Program-made: the position numbers and the translations under genes | Shown here: in pieces, positions 10,542 to 22,700 of the stretch | Position numbering within the stretch: position 1 is the stretch's first letter | Layout of the letters: every line of letters starts with the position of its first letter | Notes under the pieces: model-generated | Seen by the model: the letters and a program-made list of their open reading frames with translations, nothing else | Databases searched by the model: none | Told to the model about the DNA's origin: nothing | From: Penium margaritaceum | Lineage: Eukaryota; Streptophyta; Zygnematophyceae; Desmidiales; Peniaceae | Reading direction: 5' to 3' | Assembly: GCA_023375785.1 (NCBI GenBank) | Contig: SZWC01009448.1 | Coordinates: 44,453-89,670, forward strand | Length of the DNA: 45,218 nucleotides

Positions 10542-11108
10542 GTAAGTGTTCCATGTATCTGCGTCTCACACTCTCCCACACACTGTTGTGCTTTGTGCCG
10601 TTCCTGTACAGTTTACTGTGACCACTCGGCCGTGTCCATACTCGTGCAGATCCCTGAGGCAGGCAGCCCTGGTGACACCGGCGCGACGACAGGCGGCGGA
10701 CTACCCGCCTGGAGCTGACCGACCACTGTTCCAGAGCCCCAGATGTCACCGGGACTCCTTGCTGTGCCTTCTACGTCTTGCAGGCGCCTTTCGGCGGACT
10801 GGGCATGAGGCCCATTTGCATGTTNGTAAGTGTTCCATGTATCTGCGTCTCACACTCTCCCACACACTGTTGTGCTTTGTGCCGTTCCTGTACAGTTTAC
10901 TGTGACCACTCGGCCGTGTCCATACTCGTGCAGATCCCTGAGGCAGGCAGCCCTGGTGACACCGGCGCGACGACAGGCGGCGGACTACCCGCCTGGAGCT
11001 GACCGACCACTGTTCCAGAGCCCCAGATGTCACCGGGACTCCTTGCTGTGCCTTCTACGTCTTGCAGGCGCCCTTCGGCGGACTGGGTATGAGGCCCATT
11101 TGCATGTT
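10542..11108. other. Unmerged assembly overlap around N 10,825
   Basis: 10,542-10,824 and 10,826-11,108 are the same sequence with about two base differences (for example GCGCCTTTC versus GCGCCCTTC). They are separated by a single N at 10,825. Both copies contain the flank ending CCCACACAC and the first 241 bp of LTR1. This is two contigs placed end to end without merging, possibly two haplotypes. Only 10,868-11,508 should be counted as LTR1. Confidence 0.9.
10863..10867. repeat. Left target-site duplication CACAC of A1
   Basis: CACAC directly precedes TGTTGTG of LTR1, and CACAC directly follows the LTR6 end TTTCTCA at 43,314-43,318. Copia integrases generate 5-bp duplications. The surrounding sequence is CA-rich, so some chance of coincidence remains. 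Confidence 0.65.
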
Positions 11109-11508
11109 TTTGCATTGTATACTCGCTGTCAGTCGATGGATGCATGCATGTGACCAGTCGCTGTGTCCGTATTTTGATTCTGCACGTCTAGGTTCAGACG
11201 GCGTAGAATTATGACATGTGTGCGCAGAGTTACGGCTAAAACAGTGGTTTTGGGCTGGTTTTAGGACAGCTCTTGGACTGCCGCGTGCGACATCCGCCGT
11301 GCGCCGCGGCAGGTATTTATGCCCTGGAACTGTCAGTCATCATCTCTCTCTGCATATGCTATATTGAAGCATTCTGACACTGTGTCCTGTGTCTCCTAGC
11401 CAAACCCTTGCCGTTGTGTGTACGACCTATGACTGTCGTCACCGTCTGACCAGGCACTGACGCCCGGTCAACGGCTGTGTTGCTAGGAAGCTTCTATGCA
11501 CTTTCTCA
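10868..11508 (+). repeat. LTR1, 5' LTR of A1
   Basis: 641 bp from TGTTGTGCTTTG to CACTTTCTCA, followed immediately by the PBS. A TATTTAT box at 11,314-11,320 is the likely U3 promoter core. CATGCATG at 11,143-11,150 is an RY-type motif present in all six LTRs. Its closest partner is LTR6. Confidence 0.9.
11143..11320 (+). promoter_or_regulatory. LTR promoter elements: RY motif and TATA-like box
   Basis: CATGCATG (11,143-11,150) matches the RY element bound by plant B3-domain factors. TATTTAT (11,314-11,320) sits in GGCAGGTATTTATGCCCTGG and is the best TATA candidate; all complete A LTRs keep it except LTR4 (TATTCAT). The roles are inferred from motif and LTR position only. Confidence 0.4.
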
Positions 11509-11520
11509 TGGTATCAGAGC
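11509..11520 (+). other. Primer-binding site of A1
   Basis: TGGTATCAGAGC directly after LTR1 is complementary to the 3' end of initiator tRNA-Met. The same site follows LTR2 at 18,832 and LTR3 at 26,010. Confidence 0.9.
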
Positions 11521-11639
11521 AGTGAGACAGTTCTCACTGAGCTGCGCAGTAGAGACGCAGCAGAGCAGCAGCAGTGAGAGTCACCGCTGTAGCAGAGCTT
11601 CTGGGACCTGTTGGAGACGGCCGGTCGCCGTCCACGTAC

Positions 11640-12107
11640 TCTACCCACCAGGTGAGATCGCAGCTGCTGAGGCAGCAGCAGCGGCGTGTACCGCCACGCA
11701 GAGGTGTGTGGCAGCTGCGGTGCGTGCAGCCGCCCCCCACAGCTGCAGCAGCAGAGGAGGCGGCGGCAGCAGCGCAGCAGCAGCGGCCGCCGCAGCAGCG
11801 TGGCAGCAACGGCGGCAGCAGCAGCGCAGCAGTAGCGTTGGCAGCAGCAGTGCAGCAGCGGCAGCGGCACAGCTGCAGCAGCGGCAGTCGTGGCGGCAGC
11901 AGCAGCGCAGCAGTGGCAGCAGCAGCAGCGCGCGGCGGCGGCAGCCAGCAGCAGCGCGCGGCGGCAGCAGCCAATAGCAGCTGCAGCGCGTAGCAGCAGC
12001 CGCCGCGCGCAGCAGTAGTAGCAGCAGTGCAGCCGCTGCTGCCACCGCTGCGCACGCAGCTACGCAGCTACTGCTGCAGCTGACAACACAGCTGCAGCAC
12101 CAGCTGG
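11640..12107. repeat. CAG/GCA-rich leader of A1
   Basis: Imperfect GCAGCAGCAG and GCGGCAGCAG runs lie between PBS and gag. Frames on both strands give Ala-, Gln-, Ser- or Cys-rich strings that differ between A1, A2 and A3, so I regard this as untranslated leader. The equivalent leaders of A2 and A3 lie at about 18,970-19,460 and 26,160-26,655. Confidence 0.8.
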
Positions 12108-12132
12108 GCGGAAGCTGCTGCGCAGCTTCCGC
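12108..12132 (+). other. Leader hairpin of family A
   Basis: GCGGAAGCTGC, a 3-nt loop, and its complement GCAGCTTCCGC form an 11-bp perfect stem. The stem is kept in A2 (19,465-19,489) and A3 (26,661-26,685), while the loop differs (TGC versus TTC). It lies about 255 nt upstream of the gag ATG and is followed by an A-rich run. A packaging or translational role is speculation. Confidence 0.6.
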
Positions 12133-12194
12133 GAAGCTGCCGCGCGCCACCGCGCAGCGGCAGAACCGTGACAAGAAAAAAAAAGGGGACGAGC

Positions 12195-12263
12195 TGACGT
12201 CACCATCGTTGATTGCTGACGTCATCAGGTCGTGCTGACGTCAGCAACCACTTGCTGACGTCA
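12195..12263 (+). promoter_or_regulatory. Four-copy TGACGTCA array, A1
   Basis: TGACGTCA occurs at 12,195, 12,217, 12,236 and 12,256, spaced 22, 19 and 20 bp, about two helical turns. This 8-bp palindrome is the classical CRE/TGA-type bZIP binding site. It lies in the transcribed leader between the hairpin and the gag ATG. A2 and A3 keep the array with decayed members. Confidence 0.65.
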
Positions 12264-12387
12264 GCATTACACTTAGCCAAATTTTCACCCAGAAAGTCAA
12301 AAGTTTCCAGTGTTTCAACTCGCCGAGAAACGCACATGGTTTTGAAATCCGGCAAACTTGATCTGTCGTCCCATAGTGAGCGGCGAC

Positions 12388-15300
12388 ATGAGTTCGCCCG
12401 ACAACAAGAAAAGGACCAGGTGATCCCTCCTCTTCTTCAGGGGTATTGAGCCCTCGCTCGCAGGCCATTGAGGACCTGCGCAGCCAGCAGGAGCAGACTG
12501 ACGCGACCCGCACGCTGACTGAGCTCCTGCGCGCTCAGTCCACGGCTCCTTCGCGGATTTCTGAGGGAGCTGCCGGCGTTGCGGCCTCCACCCAGCACTC
12601 TGCTCAGGTGCCCGTGACAGGTGCCCCACCTGCTTCACCTCCTCGTGTGGTTTCCCCACCACCTGCGAACCTCCTTGATGACGAGCCATTCATGCCAGGC
12701 TTCGAGGATGACTCCCAGGAGCGGGAGATTCGTCTCCTACAGGAGCGCCTCCGTCAGCTGCAGACGGGTATCCGACCTCCACCCGTGTCCTCGATACGAC
12801 CGTCACCTGACTTCCCCGGTGATCACCCCCTTCGAGGAGTTTTCCCCGTCTCTTGCCCTCCTCAGCCTGCGGTTGCTCTCCCCACGCAGCGGCAGCCAAA
12901 GGACTTTGAGGCACCACCTCCACGGTACATCAGCGAGGATGGATTTGATTGCTGGGAGATCCTGTTTCAGGTGTGGGCCTCTTCCGAGGGAGTGTGGCCT
13001 TACTACCACAGCCCATACCAGTCTACAGATCCAGCAGAGGTGCTGACAGCAGCCCGGGCCATGCAAGGACTTCTCTACGCCATGCCACGCGAGACTGTCG
13101 TTGACTTCTGCCATTTCCTCGCCGAGGCTGGCACAGGCACCGGAGTAGATCCTCGTGGAGGCTGGGCTCTGGCGTTGTCCCTACTGGCTGCAGAGACACA
13201 CGCTACGCGTGCATCACACATTCGTGCTTTCCACTCGCTCCGTCAGGGAGCAGCAGAGCCTGCGGCGGATTACTGGTGATGTGCCATGCGTATTTACACG
13301 CGTCTGGGGACCTCAGGAGGCACACAGCTATGGGCACTTCGGACGATCATGCTCAAAGTTTGCCTGGAGTACACCGACATCTTCACACGGTACAGCGACG
13401 CTGCTCTCGAGCCTCTCTCAGCCACCCTATAGCTGCTCCCTTGGGCTCATCAGCTCTTCCTCCAGGTGACGTCGGCCCGCGAGGCAGCAGTAGCACATCA
13501 GGAGACTTCCCTCGCTGCAGCAGTCCTCGCCTCACCACCATCTTCCCTCTTGCAGTCACCCTCATCTACCTCCATCACGACCTCATCTTCCGCCTCCTCT
13601 TCAACCCCGTCTACACCCACGCAAACGCAGGGCGTTGCAGCAGCTGCCCAGGGGAAGAAGAAGAAGAGGAAGCGCAGATCGGGTCAGCAGCAGTCGTCAT
13701 CCAGTGGTAGCAGTGGCCGTTCCGTGCACTGCTACAACTGTGGAGGTGCCCATCGCTACACCGAGTGCCAGCAGCCGCTTGATTGGGGGCGCATCACTCG
13801 CGGACTTCAGGCTGCCCATGCTACTCGCACCGCGTCCGGCACGTCGCCCGCACACTCCTCTAGACGCGCGGCGACCACGACTGCAGCTGTTCCTGCGTCC
13901 TCACCAGCGAGCAACAGTGATCCAGACCCACGTGACCCCACCATCGCCGAGCTTCGTCATCTTCTGGCGCTTCGCTTTCAGGGAGGTACAAGTGCGTTGT
14001 CATCGTCGAGTAGATCACAGACTGCTTGTTCGTCCGCCCTCGTGACTCGTGATGACACGTGTGGGGGAGCACAATCCGCATGTGATGATGTTGGGCCTGA
14101 CTGCACTGACTAGATTCATGAGTCTCACCTTCGTGATGTACGTCGTTCCTTCCCACTGACGGCTCAGCGTCCCTCTGATGCCGAGTGTTCCTTTGCTCGT
14201 TGTATAGTGACATCCACTAGTCGTGACTCCGGTGGCACTTGGATCATCGATTCCGGTGCCACCCACCACATGACGTGTCGTCGTAGTGACTTTGTGGTAC
14301 TTGGTCCTATCACGACCGTCCGTTCTGTTCGTACAGGCTCTGGTCAGTCCTTACCGGTCCACGGTGTCGGGGTGGTATGCTTTGATGGTCCGTCGGGCCC
14401 CCTGTATCTCTCTGACATTCTGTTTGTGCCTGATCTTGAGCTCAGTCTGCTGTCAGTACGTGCCTGCACTCTGATGGGTCTCTCCGTTGAGCATACCGCT
14501 GATTCAGCAACGGTGACTGCTCTTGACACCCGTAGCATTGTCCTGCGTGCTTCAGTCGTAGATGATTTGTATCGCATCGCTCGGCCATCCTCCCCTTGCT
14601 CTCCACCTTCCTCTGATCGTGTTTTTTTCACTGGTGTTCTATCCCTAGAACACAAGAGGTTGCTTCACCGACGTCTGTGTCATGTGGGCTCCAACACTGT
14701 GTCGAAGCTCATACGGACACAGCCCGCTCTTGGCCTTGACGTGGCTTCTTTCGAGAAGCCACCCAAGACTGACTGTCTTTTTTGTACTCAGGGAAAGATG
14801 CACCGGTGCACTTATCCTGATTCGCATTCCCAAGCGGTGAGGCTACTCGAGTTGGTCCACTCGGACCTGCTTGGTCCTCTCCCGGTCGAGTCCCTGTACG
14901 AGTGGGGACGGTATGTTCTGACGCTGACTGATGACTTCACCCGGATGCGGTGGGTCTACAGTCTGCGTCAGAAGAGCGACGCCGCCCTTGCGGTTTGGCT
15001 CTTGCTCGTGATGGCTGAGCGTCAGTCTCGCCAGGCTACATACCTTTCGCTCGGATCGCGGCGGCGAGTTCCTCGGTGAGATGGACTCCTTCTTTGCTGA
15101 GCACGGCATTTTTCACCAGGTCTCTGCTCCTGCTACCCCACAGCAGAACGGTGTCTCTGAGCGCTGGAACCGCACCATGGAGGATGCGGTCCGCGCCATG
15201 CGGTCTGAGTGCGGTCTCTCGGAGTCCTTCGCCTTCGAGGGCTTCGCCTACATGACGTGGGTCTGGAACCGCCTCCCGCATGGTCCGCTTCCGGATCATG

Positions 15301-18123
15301 TTACACCGTACGAGCTCTGGTTTGGCCACCGTGCTGATCTTCGTCTCGCNGCTCCTGCTACCCCACAGCAGAACGGTGTCTCTGAGCGCTGGAACCGCAC
15401 CATGGAGGATGCGGTCCGCGCCATGCGGTCTGAGTGCGGTCTCTCGGAGTCCTTCGCCTTCGAGGGCTTCGCCTACATGACGTGGGTCTGGAACCGCCTC
15501 CCGCATGGTCCGCTTCCGGATCATGTTTACACCGTACGAGCTCTGGTTTGGCCACCGTGCTGATCTTTGTCTCGCACGCATCTGGGGTTCCCTGGCCTCC
15601 GTGTGGTACACCAAGGACCAGCAGGGGTCCAAGGTCTCCCCTCGGGGTCGCTTGTGTGCTTTTATCGGCATCTCCCCGCGGTCAAAGGCCTGGCGCTTTT
15701 GGGACCCCACTCGCCGTCGTGTCATTGAGTCCCGTGACGCGCTATTTTTTGAGTCTCTCACATACCGTGATCTGGCTTCAATCACAGCTCTCTCCGCAAC
15801 TCATGTCCCTTCCTGTGAGGGTCCTCGGCGGATGGGGGAGACTTCTCCGCTAGTGACCATTTCTCGTCAGGCTGGTGTGTCCGCTCGAGTCCCCTCTCGA
15901 TCTCCAGCACTTTCTGATCCGGCTATCATTGCCGTTGGTCCAGAGATCCCGCCTGCTGAGCCTGTTTCACAACCCACAGATACCGCTGCTCTCAGACCTC
16001 CTCCTGCATCATCACCTGTGTCCACTGGCACCCCTGCTCCGGTGTCTGACCCAGCCCAGCCCACTCCTGTCCCTATGTCGCCTGACACTCCTGTCTCAGT
16101 GTACGGGCCAGGTGTCACTCCCAGCTCAGTGTCCCCCACACATGCTTCTCCTCGCACGGCATCTCCGGCTGCCTCGTCTCAGCCCTCACCAGCTGTGGTC
16201 GTACCTGTCCCTGTGGCCGTACCAGTTCCTGAGCCTGAGGTGCGCCCCTCAACCTCCGGTTACTCCTGTGAGCCCGGTGGTCGCCTTCGACCACTGGATT
16301 CTGGAGCTCAGCGAGCGTCGGGTCGCGGACCCAGGCGTTCCTCTTGCAGCATCGCGAGCGGTGATCCAGGCACAAAGGCCTTAGGCCTGAGTGTCCACAC
16401 TGAGCTTTCAGAGGTACACCCAGCGTGCCCTATAGGGAACGACCTGGTCACTCGCGAGTTCCATATCGCCTGTGACGCAGCAGCTGATCTCGTGGCTGTC
16501 AGACCTGACACTGAGGCGTGTGCACTTGCCACGCAGAGTTCCCCCTCTATGGCGCCTGACCCGGGCACATTGAGGGAGGCTTTCTCATCGCAGGATGCTG
16601 AGGCCTGGTGAGCTGCTTGCGAGGATGAGCTTCGCGCCATCCGAGAGCACAGAGTGTACGAGCTGGTCGACCTTCCCCCTGGGAGGAAGGCGATTCAGGC
16701 CAAGTGGGTCTTTCGCAAGAAAGTGAAGCCGGATGGCTCACTGGAACGCTACAAGGCCCGCTTGGTCGTTAAGGGGTTCTCTCAGATTGAGGGAGTTGAT
16801 TACACTGACACCTTTGCCCCTGTCGGCCGCATGACCTCAGCTCGAGCTCTGTTCGGTGTAGTGGCTCAGCATGACTGGGAACTACACCAGATGGATGTGA
16901 ACAACGCGTTCCTCCATGGCTCTTTGGATGAGGAGATCTACGTGGCTCAGCCACCAGGCTTTGAGGACGGTGACAATGTCTGGCGCTTGCGCAAGTCCTT
17001 GTACGGCCTCAAGCAGTCTCCACGGTGTTGGAGCCGGGAGATCACTGGCACCTTGACTCGCGCAGGATACGTACAGAGCGAGGCAGACCCCTCACTCTTC
17101 ATCCTACCGACACCCGAGCGGTTCACCGCCATCCTGGTCTATGTTGATGACCTTCTGATCGCGTTTCCGTCCCTGGAGGCTGTGAAGGAGGCCAAGGCTG
17201 TCCTGCAGACCGCCTACAGGATAAAGGACCTCGGTCCTGCATCGGTGTTTCTTGGTATGGAGATCGTGCGAGATCGCAGACATCGGACACTGTTACTACA
17301 TCAGGCCCGATACGCATGAGTCGTGGGGGATCGCTTTAGCGATCTCCTTGATGCAGTGCCCACTGCTTCCACACCCCTTGCACCTGATGGACAGGATGCC
17401 CTGAAGGTGGATGACCCTACACAGCTGGGGGAGACAGTGGACGTGACCTTGTACCTCCGTCTTATCGGATCTCTTATGTACCTGGCCACCACCACGCGTC
17501 CCGACATCGCGTTCGTCGTCAAACTCCTCGCTTAGTTCTCGCAGGCTCCACGTGCAAGAGCTCTTCACGCGGCTGTGGGAATGGTACGGTACGTGGTCTC
17601 CACGCCGTATCTCGGACTCTGCTTTTGTCGGCAGTGTTTGGTGGTCCTTGACGGCTACACTGACAGCGACTGGGCTTGGAGCCCTGACGGGCGCAGTCGC
17701 ATTGGCTACGTGTTTCTGCTCAGTGGTACCGCTTTGTCTTGGCAAAGCGGGAAGCAGGGCTGCATCGCACGTAGCTCGTCGGAGCCAGAGTATGTGGCTT
17801 TGGGGGCAGGGGCTGCTGAGGCAGTTTGGCTACAACGCTTGTTTCTTGAGCTTGGGCAGTCAGTACCCGCTATTGTGCTGCGTTGCGACAACCACAGTGC
17901 TCTCGCCATTGCGGAGAACTCTGGTGTTTTTCATGCTCGCACAAAGCACATTGCGGTTGAGCATCGCTTCGTTCGTGATCTGGTGGAGCAACGCGTGATC
18001 TCCATCATGTGGGTTGGCACTGACTTGCAGCGTGCTGATTTCTTGACGAAGACACTTGCCCGCGGAAAGTTCCTGGTGGCCATTTGTTCTGTTGGGCTTC
18101 GTCCCGTGCGTGACAGTGGTTGA
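12388..18123 (+). pseudogene. A1 gag-pol polyprotein, disabled
   Basis: The ATG at 12,388 (MSSPD) matches the A2 gag start, but a 1-base loss soon after shifts the frame. The order then is: gag (WEILFQVW, RAFHSLRQG), zinc knuckle at 13,730-13,768, protease DSGA at 14,249-14,260, GAG-pre-integrase HHCC (LLHRRLCHVG ... CLFC), integrase core (HSDLLGP, PQQNGVSERWNR), Ser/Pro/Thr-rich linker, RT with YVDD at 17,140-17,151, and RNase H ending in DSG and TGA 18,121. Stops lie at 13,277 (TGA), 13,430 (TAG), 14,111 (TAG), 16,609 (TGA), 17,317 (TGA) and 17,533 (TAG). A 2-base loss near 15,033 shifts the frame in integrase. The region 15,126-15,575 is an assembly duplication. A1 cannot make a full polyprotein. 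Confidence 0.9.
15126..15575. other. Unmerged assembly overlap around N 15,350
   Basis: 15,126-15,349 and 15,351-15,575 are the same integrase sequence, starting GCTCCTGCTACCCCACAGCA, joined by a single N. The second copy has one extra T in ATCATGTTTACACC. The repeat of the integrase C-terminal part is therefore an artefact, not a domain duplication. Confidence 0.9.
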
Positions 18124-18206
18124 GTGTGGGATGCACGTTGGCATCTCATCTGTCTGTGTCACTTACTATGTGGTTGTACCAGTGCTGTACGCGTATGGAC
18201 ATGCAC

Positions 18207-18831
18207 TGTTGTGCTTTGTGTAGTTCTTGTACCGTTTACTGTGACCACTCGGCCGTGTCCCTAAGGCAGGCGGCCCTGGTGACACCGGCGCAATGACAGG
18301 CGGCGGACTACCCGCTTGGAGCTGACCGGCCACTGTTCCAGAGCCCCAGATGTCACCGGGACTCCTTGCTGTGCCTTCTACGTCTTGCAGGCGCCTTTCG
18401 GCGGACTGGCCATGAGGCCCATTTGCATGTTTTTGCATTATATACTCGCTGTCAGTCGATGGATGCATGCATGTGACCAGTCGCTGTGTCCGTATTTTGA
18501 TTCTGCACGTCTAGGTTCAGACGGCGTAGGATTCTGACATGTGTGCGCAGAGTTACGGCCAAAACAGTGGTTTTGGGCCGGTTTTAGGACAGCTCTTGGA
18601 CTGCCGCGTGCGACACACGCCGTGCGCCGCGGCAGGTATTTATGCCCTGGATCTGTCAGTTGTCATTCCTCTCTGCATATGCTATATTGAAGCATTCTGA
18701 CACTGTGCCTTGTGTCTCCTAGCCAAACCCTTGCCGTTGCGTGTACGACATGTGACTGTCGTCACCGTCTGACCAGGCACTGACGCTCGGTCAGCGGCTG
18801 TGTTGCTAGGAAGCTTCTACGCACTTTCTCT
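18207..18831 (+). repeat. LTR2, 5' LTR of A2
   Basis: 625 bp from TGTTGTGCTTTG to CTTTCTCT; it lacks about 16 bp (the ATACTCGTGCAGATCC segment) relative to the other LTRs. It is followed by PBS TGGTATCAGAGC at 18,832. The polypurine tract expected upstream is absent, so it is not the 3' LTR of A1 despite its position. Confidence 0.85.
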
Positions 18832-19554
18832 TGGTATCAGAGCAGTGAGACAATTCGCACTGAGCTGCGTAGTAGAGATGCAGCAGAGCAGCAGCAGTGA
18901 GAGTCATCGCTGCAGCAGAGTTCTCTGGGATCTGTTGGAGACGGCTGGTCGCCGTCAACGTATCCCACCCACCACGTGAGATCGCAGCTGCAGAGGCAGC
19001 AGCAGCGGCGTCCATCGCCACGCATAGGTGTGTGGTGGCCACTGTGCGTGCAGCCGCCCTCCCACAGCCACAGCAGCAGAGCAGCAGCAGCAGAGGCGGC
19101 GGCGACAGCAGCGCAGCAGTAGCGCAGCAGCAGCGGCCGCAGCAACAGCATGGCAGCAGCGGCGGCAGCAGCAGCGCAGCAGCAGCGTCGGCAGCAGCAG
19201 CGCAGCAGCGGCGGTGGCACAGCAGCAGCAGCGGCAGTCGCGGCGGCAGCAGCAGCGCAGCAGCGCGTGGCGGCGGCAGCCAGCAGCAGCGCGCGGTGGC
19301 GGCAGCCAACAGCAACTGCAGCGCGCAGTAGCAGCCGACGCGCGCAGCAGCAGCCGCCGCGCGCAGCAGTGGCAGCAGCAGCAGCGCAGCCGCTGCTGCC
19401 ACCGCTGCACACGCAGCTACGCAGCTGCTGTTGCAGCTGACAGCACAGCTGCAGCAGCAGCTGGGCGGAAGCTGCTGCGCAGCTTCCGCGAAGCTGCCGC
19501 GCGCCACCGCGAAGCCGCAGAACCGTGACAAGAAAAAAAAAGGAGGGGACGAGC

Positions 19555-19623
19555 TGACAACAGCATTGTTGATTGCTGATGTCATCAGGTCGTGCTGACG
19601 TCAGCAACCACTTGCTGACGTCA
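19555..19623 (+). promoter_or_regulatory. Decayed TGACGTCA array, A2
   Basis: Sites at 19,555 (TGACAACA), 19,577 (TGATGTCA), 19,596 (TGACGTCA) and 19,616 (TGACGTCA) keep the roughly 20-bp spacing of A1. One change is C to T at the central CpG, as expected from methylcytosine decay. Confidence 0.55.
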
Positions 19624-19747
19624 GCATCACACTTAGCCAGAATTTCACCCGGAAAGTCAAATTTTGCCAGCGTTTCAAATCTCCGAGAAACGCAGACGAT
19701 CTTGAAATCCGGTAAACTTGACCTGTCGTCCCATAGTGAGCGGCGAC

Positions 19748-22700
19748 ATGAGTTCGCCCGACGACAAGGACAAGGGACCAGGCGATCCCTCCTCCTCCTC
19801 TTCAGGAGTATTGAGGCCTCGCTCGCAGGCCATTGAGGACCTACGTAGCCAGCAGGAGGAGATGCGTCATCTACAGCCAGAGCAGACTGACGCGATTCGC
19901 ACACTGACTGAGCTCCTGCGCGCTCAGTCCACGGCTCCTTCGCGGATTTCTGAGGGAGCTGCCGGCGTTGCGGCCTCCACCCAGCACTCGGCTCAGGTGC
20001 CCGTGACAGGTGCTCCGCCTGCTTCACCTCCTCGTGTGGTTTCCCCACCACCTGCGGACCTCCTTGATGACGAGCCATTCATGCCAGGCTTCGAGGATGA
20101 CTCCCAGGAGCGGGAGATTCGTCTTCTACAGGAGCGCCTCCGTCAGCTGCAGACGGGTATCCGAGCTCCACCCGTGTCCCCGATACGACCGTCACCTGAC
20201 TTCCCCGGTGATCACCCCCTTCCAGGAGTTTTCCCCGTCTCTCGCCCTCCTCAGCCTGCGGTTGCTCTCCCCACGGAGCGGCAGCCAAAGGACTTTGAGG
20301 CACCACCTCCACGGTACATCAGCGAGGATGGATTTGACTGCTGGGAGATCCTGTTTCAGGTGTGGGCCACTTCCGAGGGAGTGTGGCCTTACTACCACAG
20401 CCCATACCAGTCTACAGATCCAGCACAGGTGCTGACAGCAGCCCGGGCCATGCGAGGACTTCTCTACGCCATGCCACGCGAGACTGTCGTNNNNNNNNNN
20501 NNNNNNNNNNNNNNNNNNNNNNNNNNNNNNNNNNNNNNNNNNNNNNNNNNNNNNNNNNNNNNNNNNNNNNNNNNNNNNNNNNNNNNNNNNNNNNNNNNNN
20601 NNNNNNNNNNNNNNNNNNNNNNNNNNNNNNNNNNNNNNNNNNNNNNNNNNNNNNNNNNNNNNNNNNNNNNNNNNNNNNNNNNNNNNNNNNNNNNNNNNNN
20701 NNNNNNNNNNNNNNNNNNNNNNNNNNNNNNNNNNNNNNNNNNNNNNNNNNNNNNNNNNNNNNNNNNNNNNNNNNNNNNNNNNNNNNNNNNNNNNNNNNNN
20801 NNNNNNNNNNNNNNNNNNNNNNNNNNNNNNNNNNNNNNNNNNNNNNNNNNNNNNNNNNNNNNNNNNNNNNNNNNNNNNNNNNNNNNNNNNNNNNNNNNNN
20901 NNNNNNNNNNNNNNNNNNNNNNNNNNNNNNNNNNNNNNNNNNNNNNNNNNNNNNNNNNNNNNNNNNNNNNNNNNNNNNNNNNNNNNNNNNNNNNNNNNNN
21001 NNNNNNNNTTGCAGCAGCTGCCCAGGGGAAGAAGAAGAATAGGAAGCGCGGATCAAGTCAGCAGCAGTCGTCATCCATTGGTAGCAGTGGCCGTTCTGTA
21101 CACCGCTACAAATGTGGAGGTGCCCATCGATACACCGAGTGCCAGTAGCCGCTTGACTGGGAGCGCATCACTTGCGGACTTCAGGCTGCCCATGTTGCTC
21201 GCACCGCATCCGGCACTTCGACCGCACACTCCTCTGGACGCGCGGCGACCACGACTGCAACTGTTCCTGCGTCCTCACCAGCGAGCAGCAGTGATCCAGA
21301 CCCACGTGACCGCACCATCGCCGAGCTTCGTCATCTTCTGGCGCTTCGCTTTCAGGGAGGTGCGAGTGTGTTGTCATCGTCGAGTGGATCACAGACTGCT
21401 TGTTCGTCCGTCCTCGTGACTCGTGATGACACGTGTGGGGGAGCACAATCCGCATGTGATGATGTTGGGCCTGACTGCACTGACTGGATTCATGAGTCTC
21501 ACCTTCGTGATGTACGTCGTTCCTTCCCACTGACGGCTCAGCGTCCCTCTGATGCCGAGTGTTCCATTGCTCGTTGTACAGTGACGTCCACCAGTCGTGA
21601 CTCCGATGGCACTTGGATCATCGATTCTGGTGCCACCCACCACATGACGTGTAGTCGTAGTGACTTTGTGGTACTTGGTCCCATCACGACTGTCCGTATT
21701 GTTCGTATAGGCTCTGGTCACTCCTTATCGGTTCACGGTGTTGGGGTTGTATGCTTTGATGGTCCGTTTAGCCCCCTGCATCTGTCTGACATGCTGTTTG
21801 TGCCTGATCTTGAGCTCAGTCTGCTGTCTGTGCGTGCCTGCACTCTGAGGGGTCTTTCCGTTGAGCATACCGCTGATTTAGCGACTGTGACTACTCTTGA
21901 CACCCGTAGCATTGTCCTGCGTGCTTCAGTTGTAGATGATTTGTACCGCATTGCTCCGCCTTCCTCCCCTTGCTGTCCCTCCTCCTCTGGTCGCGTTTTT
22001 GTCATTGGTGTTCTATCCCTGGAACACCAGCGGGTGCTTCACCGATGTCTGTGTCACGTGGGCTCCGACACTGTGTCGAAGCTCATCCGGACACAGCCCG
22101 CTCTTGGTCTTGACGTTGCTTCTTTCGAGAAGCCACCCAAGACCGCCTGTCTTTTTTGCGCTAAGGGAAAGATGCACCGATGCACTTACCCTCATTCGCG
22201 TTCCCGAGCGCTGAGGCCCCTCGAGTTGGTCCACTCGGACGTGCTCGGTCCTCCCCCAGTCGAGTCGCTGTCCGAGAGAGGCCGGAATGTTCTGACGCTG
22301 ACTGATGACTTCACCCGGATGCGGTGGGTCTACAGTCTGCGTCAAAAGAGCGACGCCGCCCTTGCGGTTCGGCTCTGGCTCGTGATGGGTGAGCGTCAGT
22401 CTCGCCACACGCTACATACCTTTCGCTCGGATCGCGGCGGCGAGTTCCCCAGCGAGATGGACTCCTTCTTTGTCGAGCACGGCATTTTTCACCAGGTCTC
22501 CACTCCTGCTACCCCACAGTAGAACGGTGTATCTGTGCGGTGGAACCGCACCATGGAGGATGCGGTCCGCGCCATGCAGTCTGAGTGCGGTCTCCTGGAG
22601 TCCTTCGCGTTCGAGGGCTTCGCCTACATGCCTTGGGTCTGGAACCGCATCCCGCATGGTCCGCTTCCGGATCATGTTACACCGTACGAGCTCTGGTTTG

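Noticed and set aside
11534..12225. Long Ala-, Cys- or Leu-rich frames on both strands in the CAG-rich leaders (also 18,806-19,585, 26,015-26,773, 8,012-8,895)
   Set aside because: They follow the trinucleotide repeat in every frame, are not conserved in length or frame between copies, and carry no domain.
15126..15575. Apparent tandem duplication of the integrase C-terminal region
   Set aside because: The copies are nearly identical and abut a single N; it is an unmerged contig overlap.
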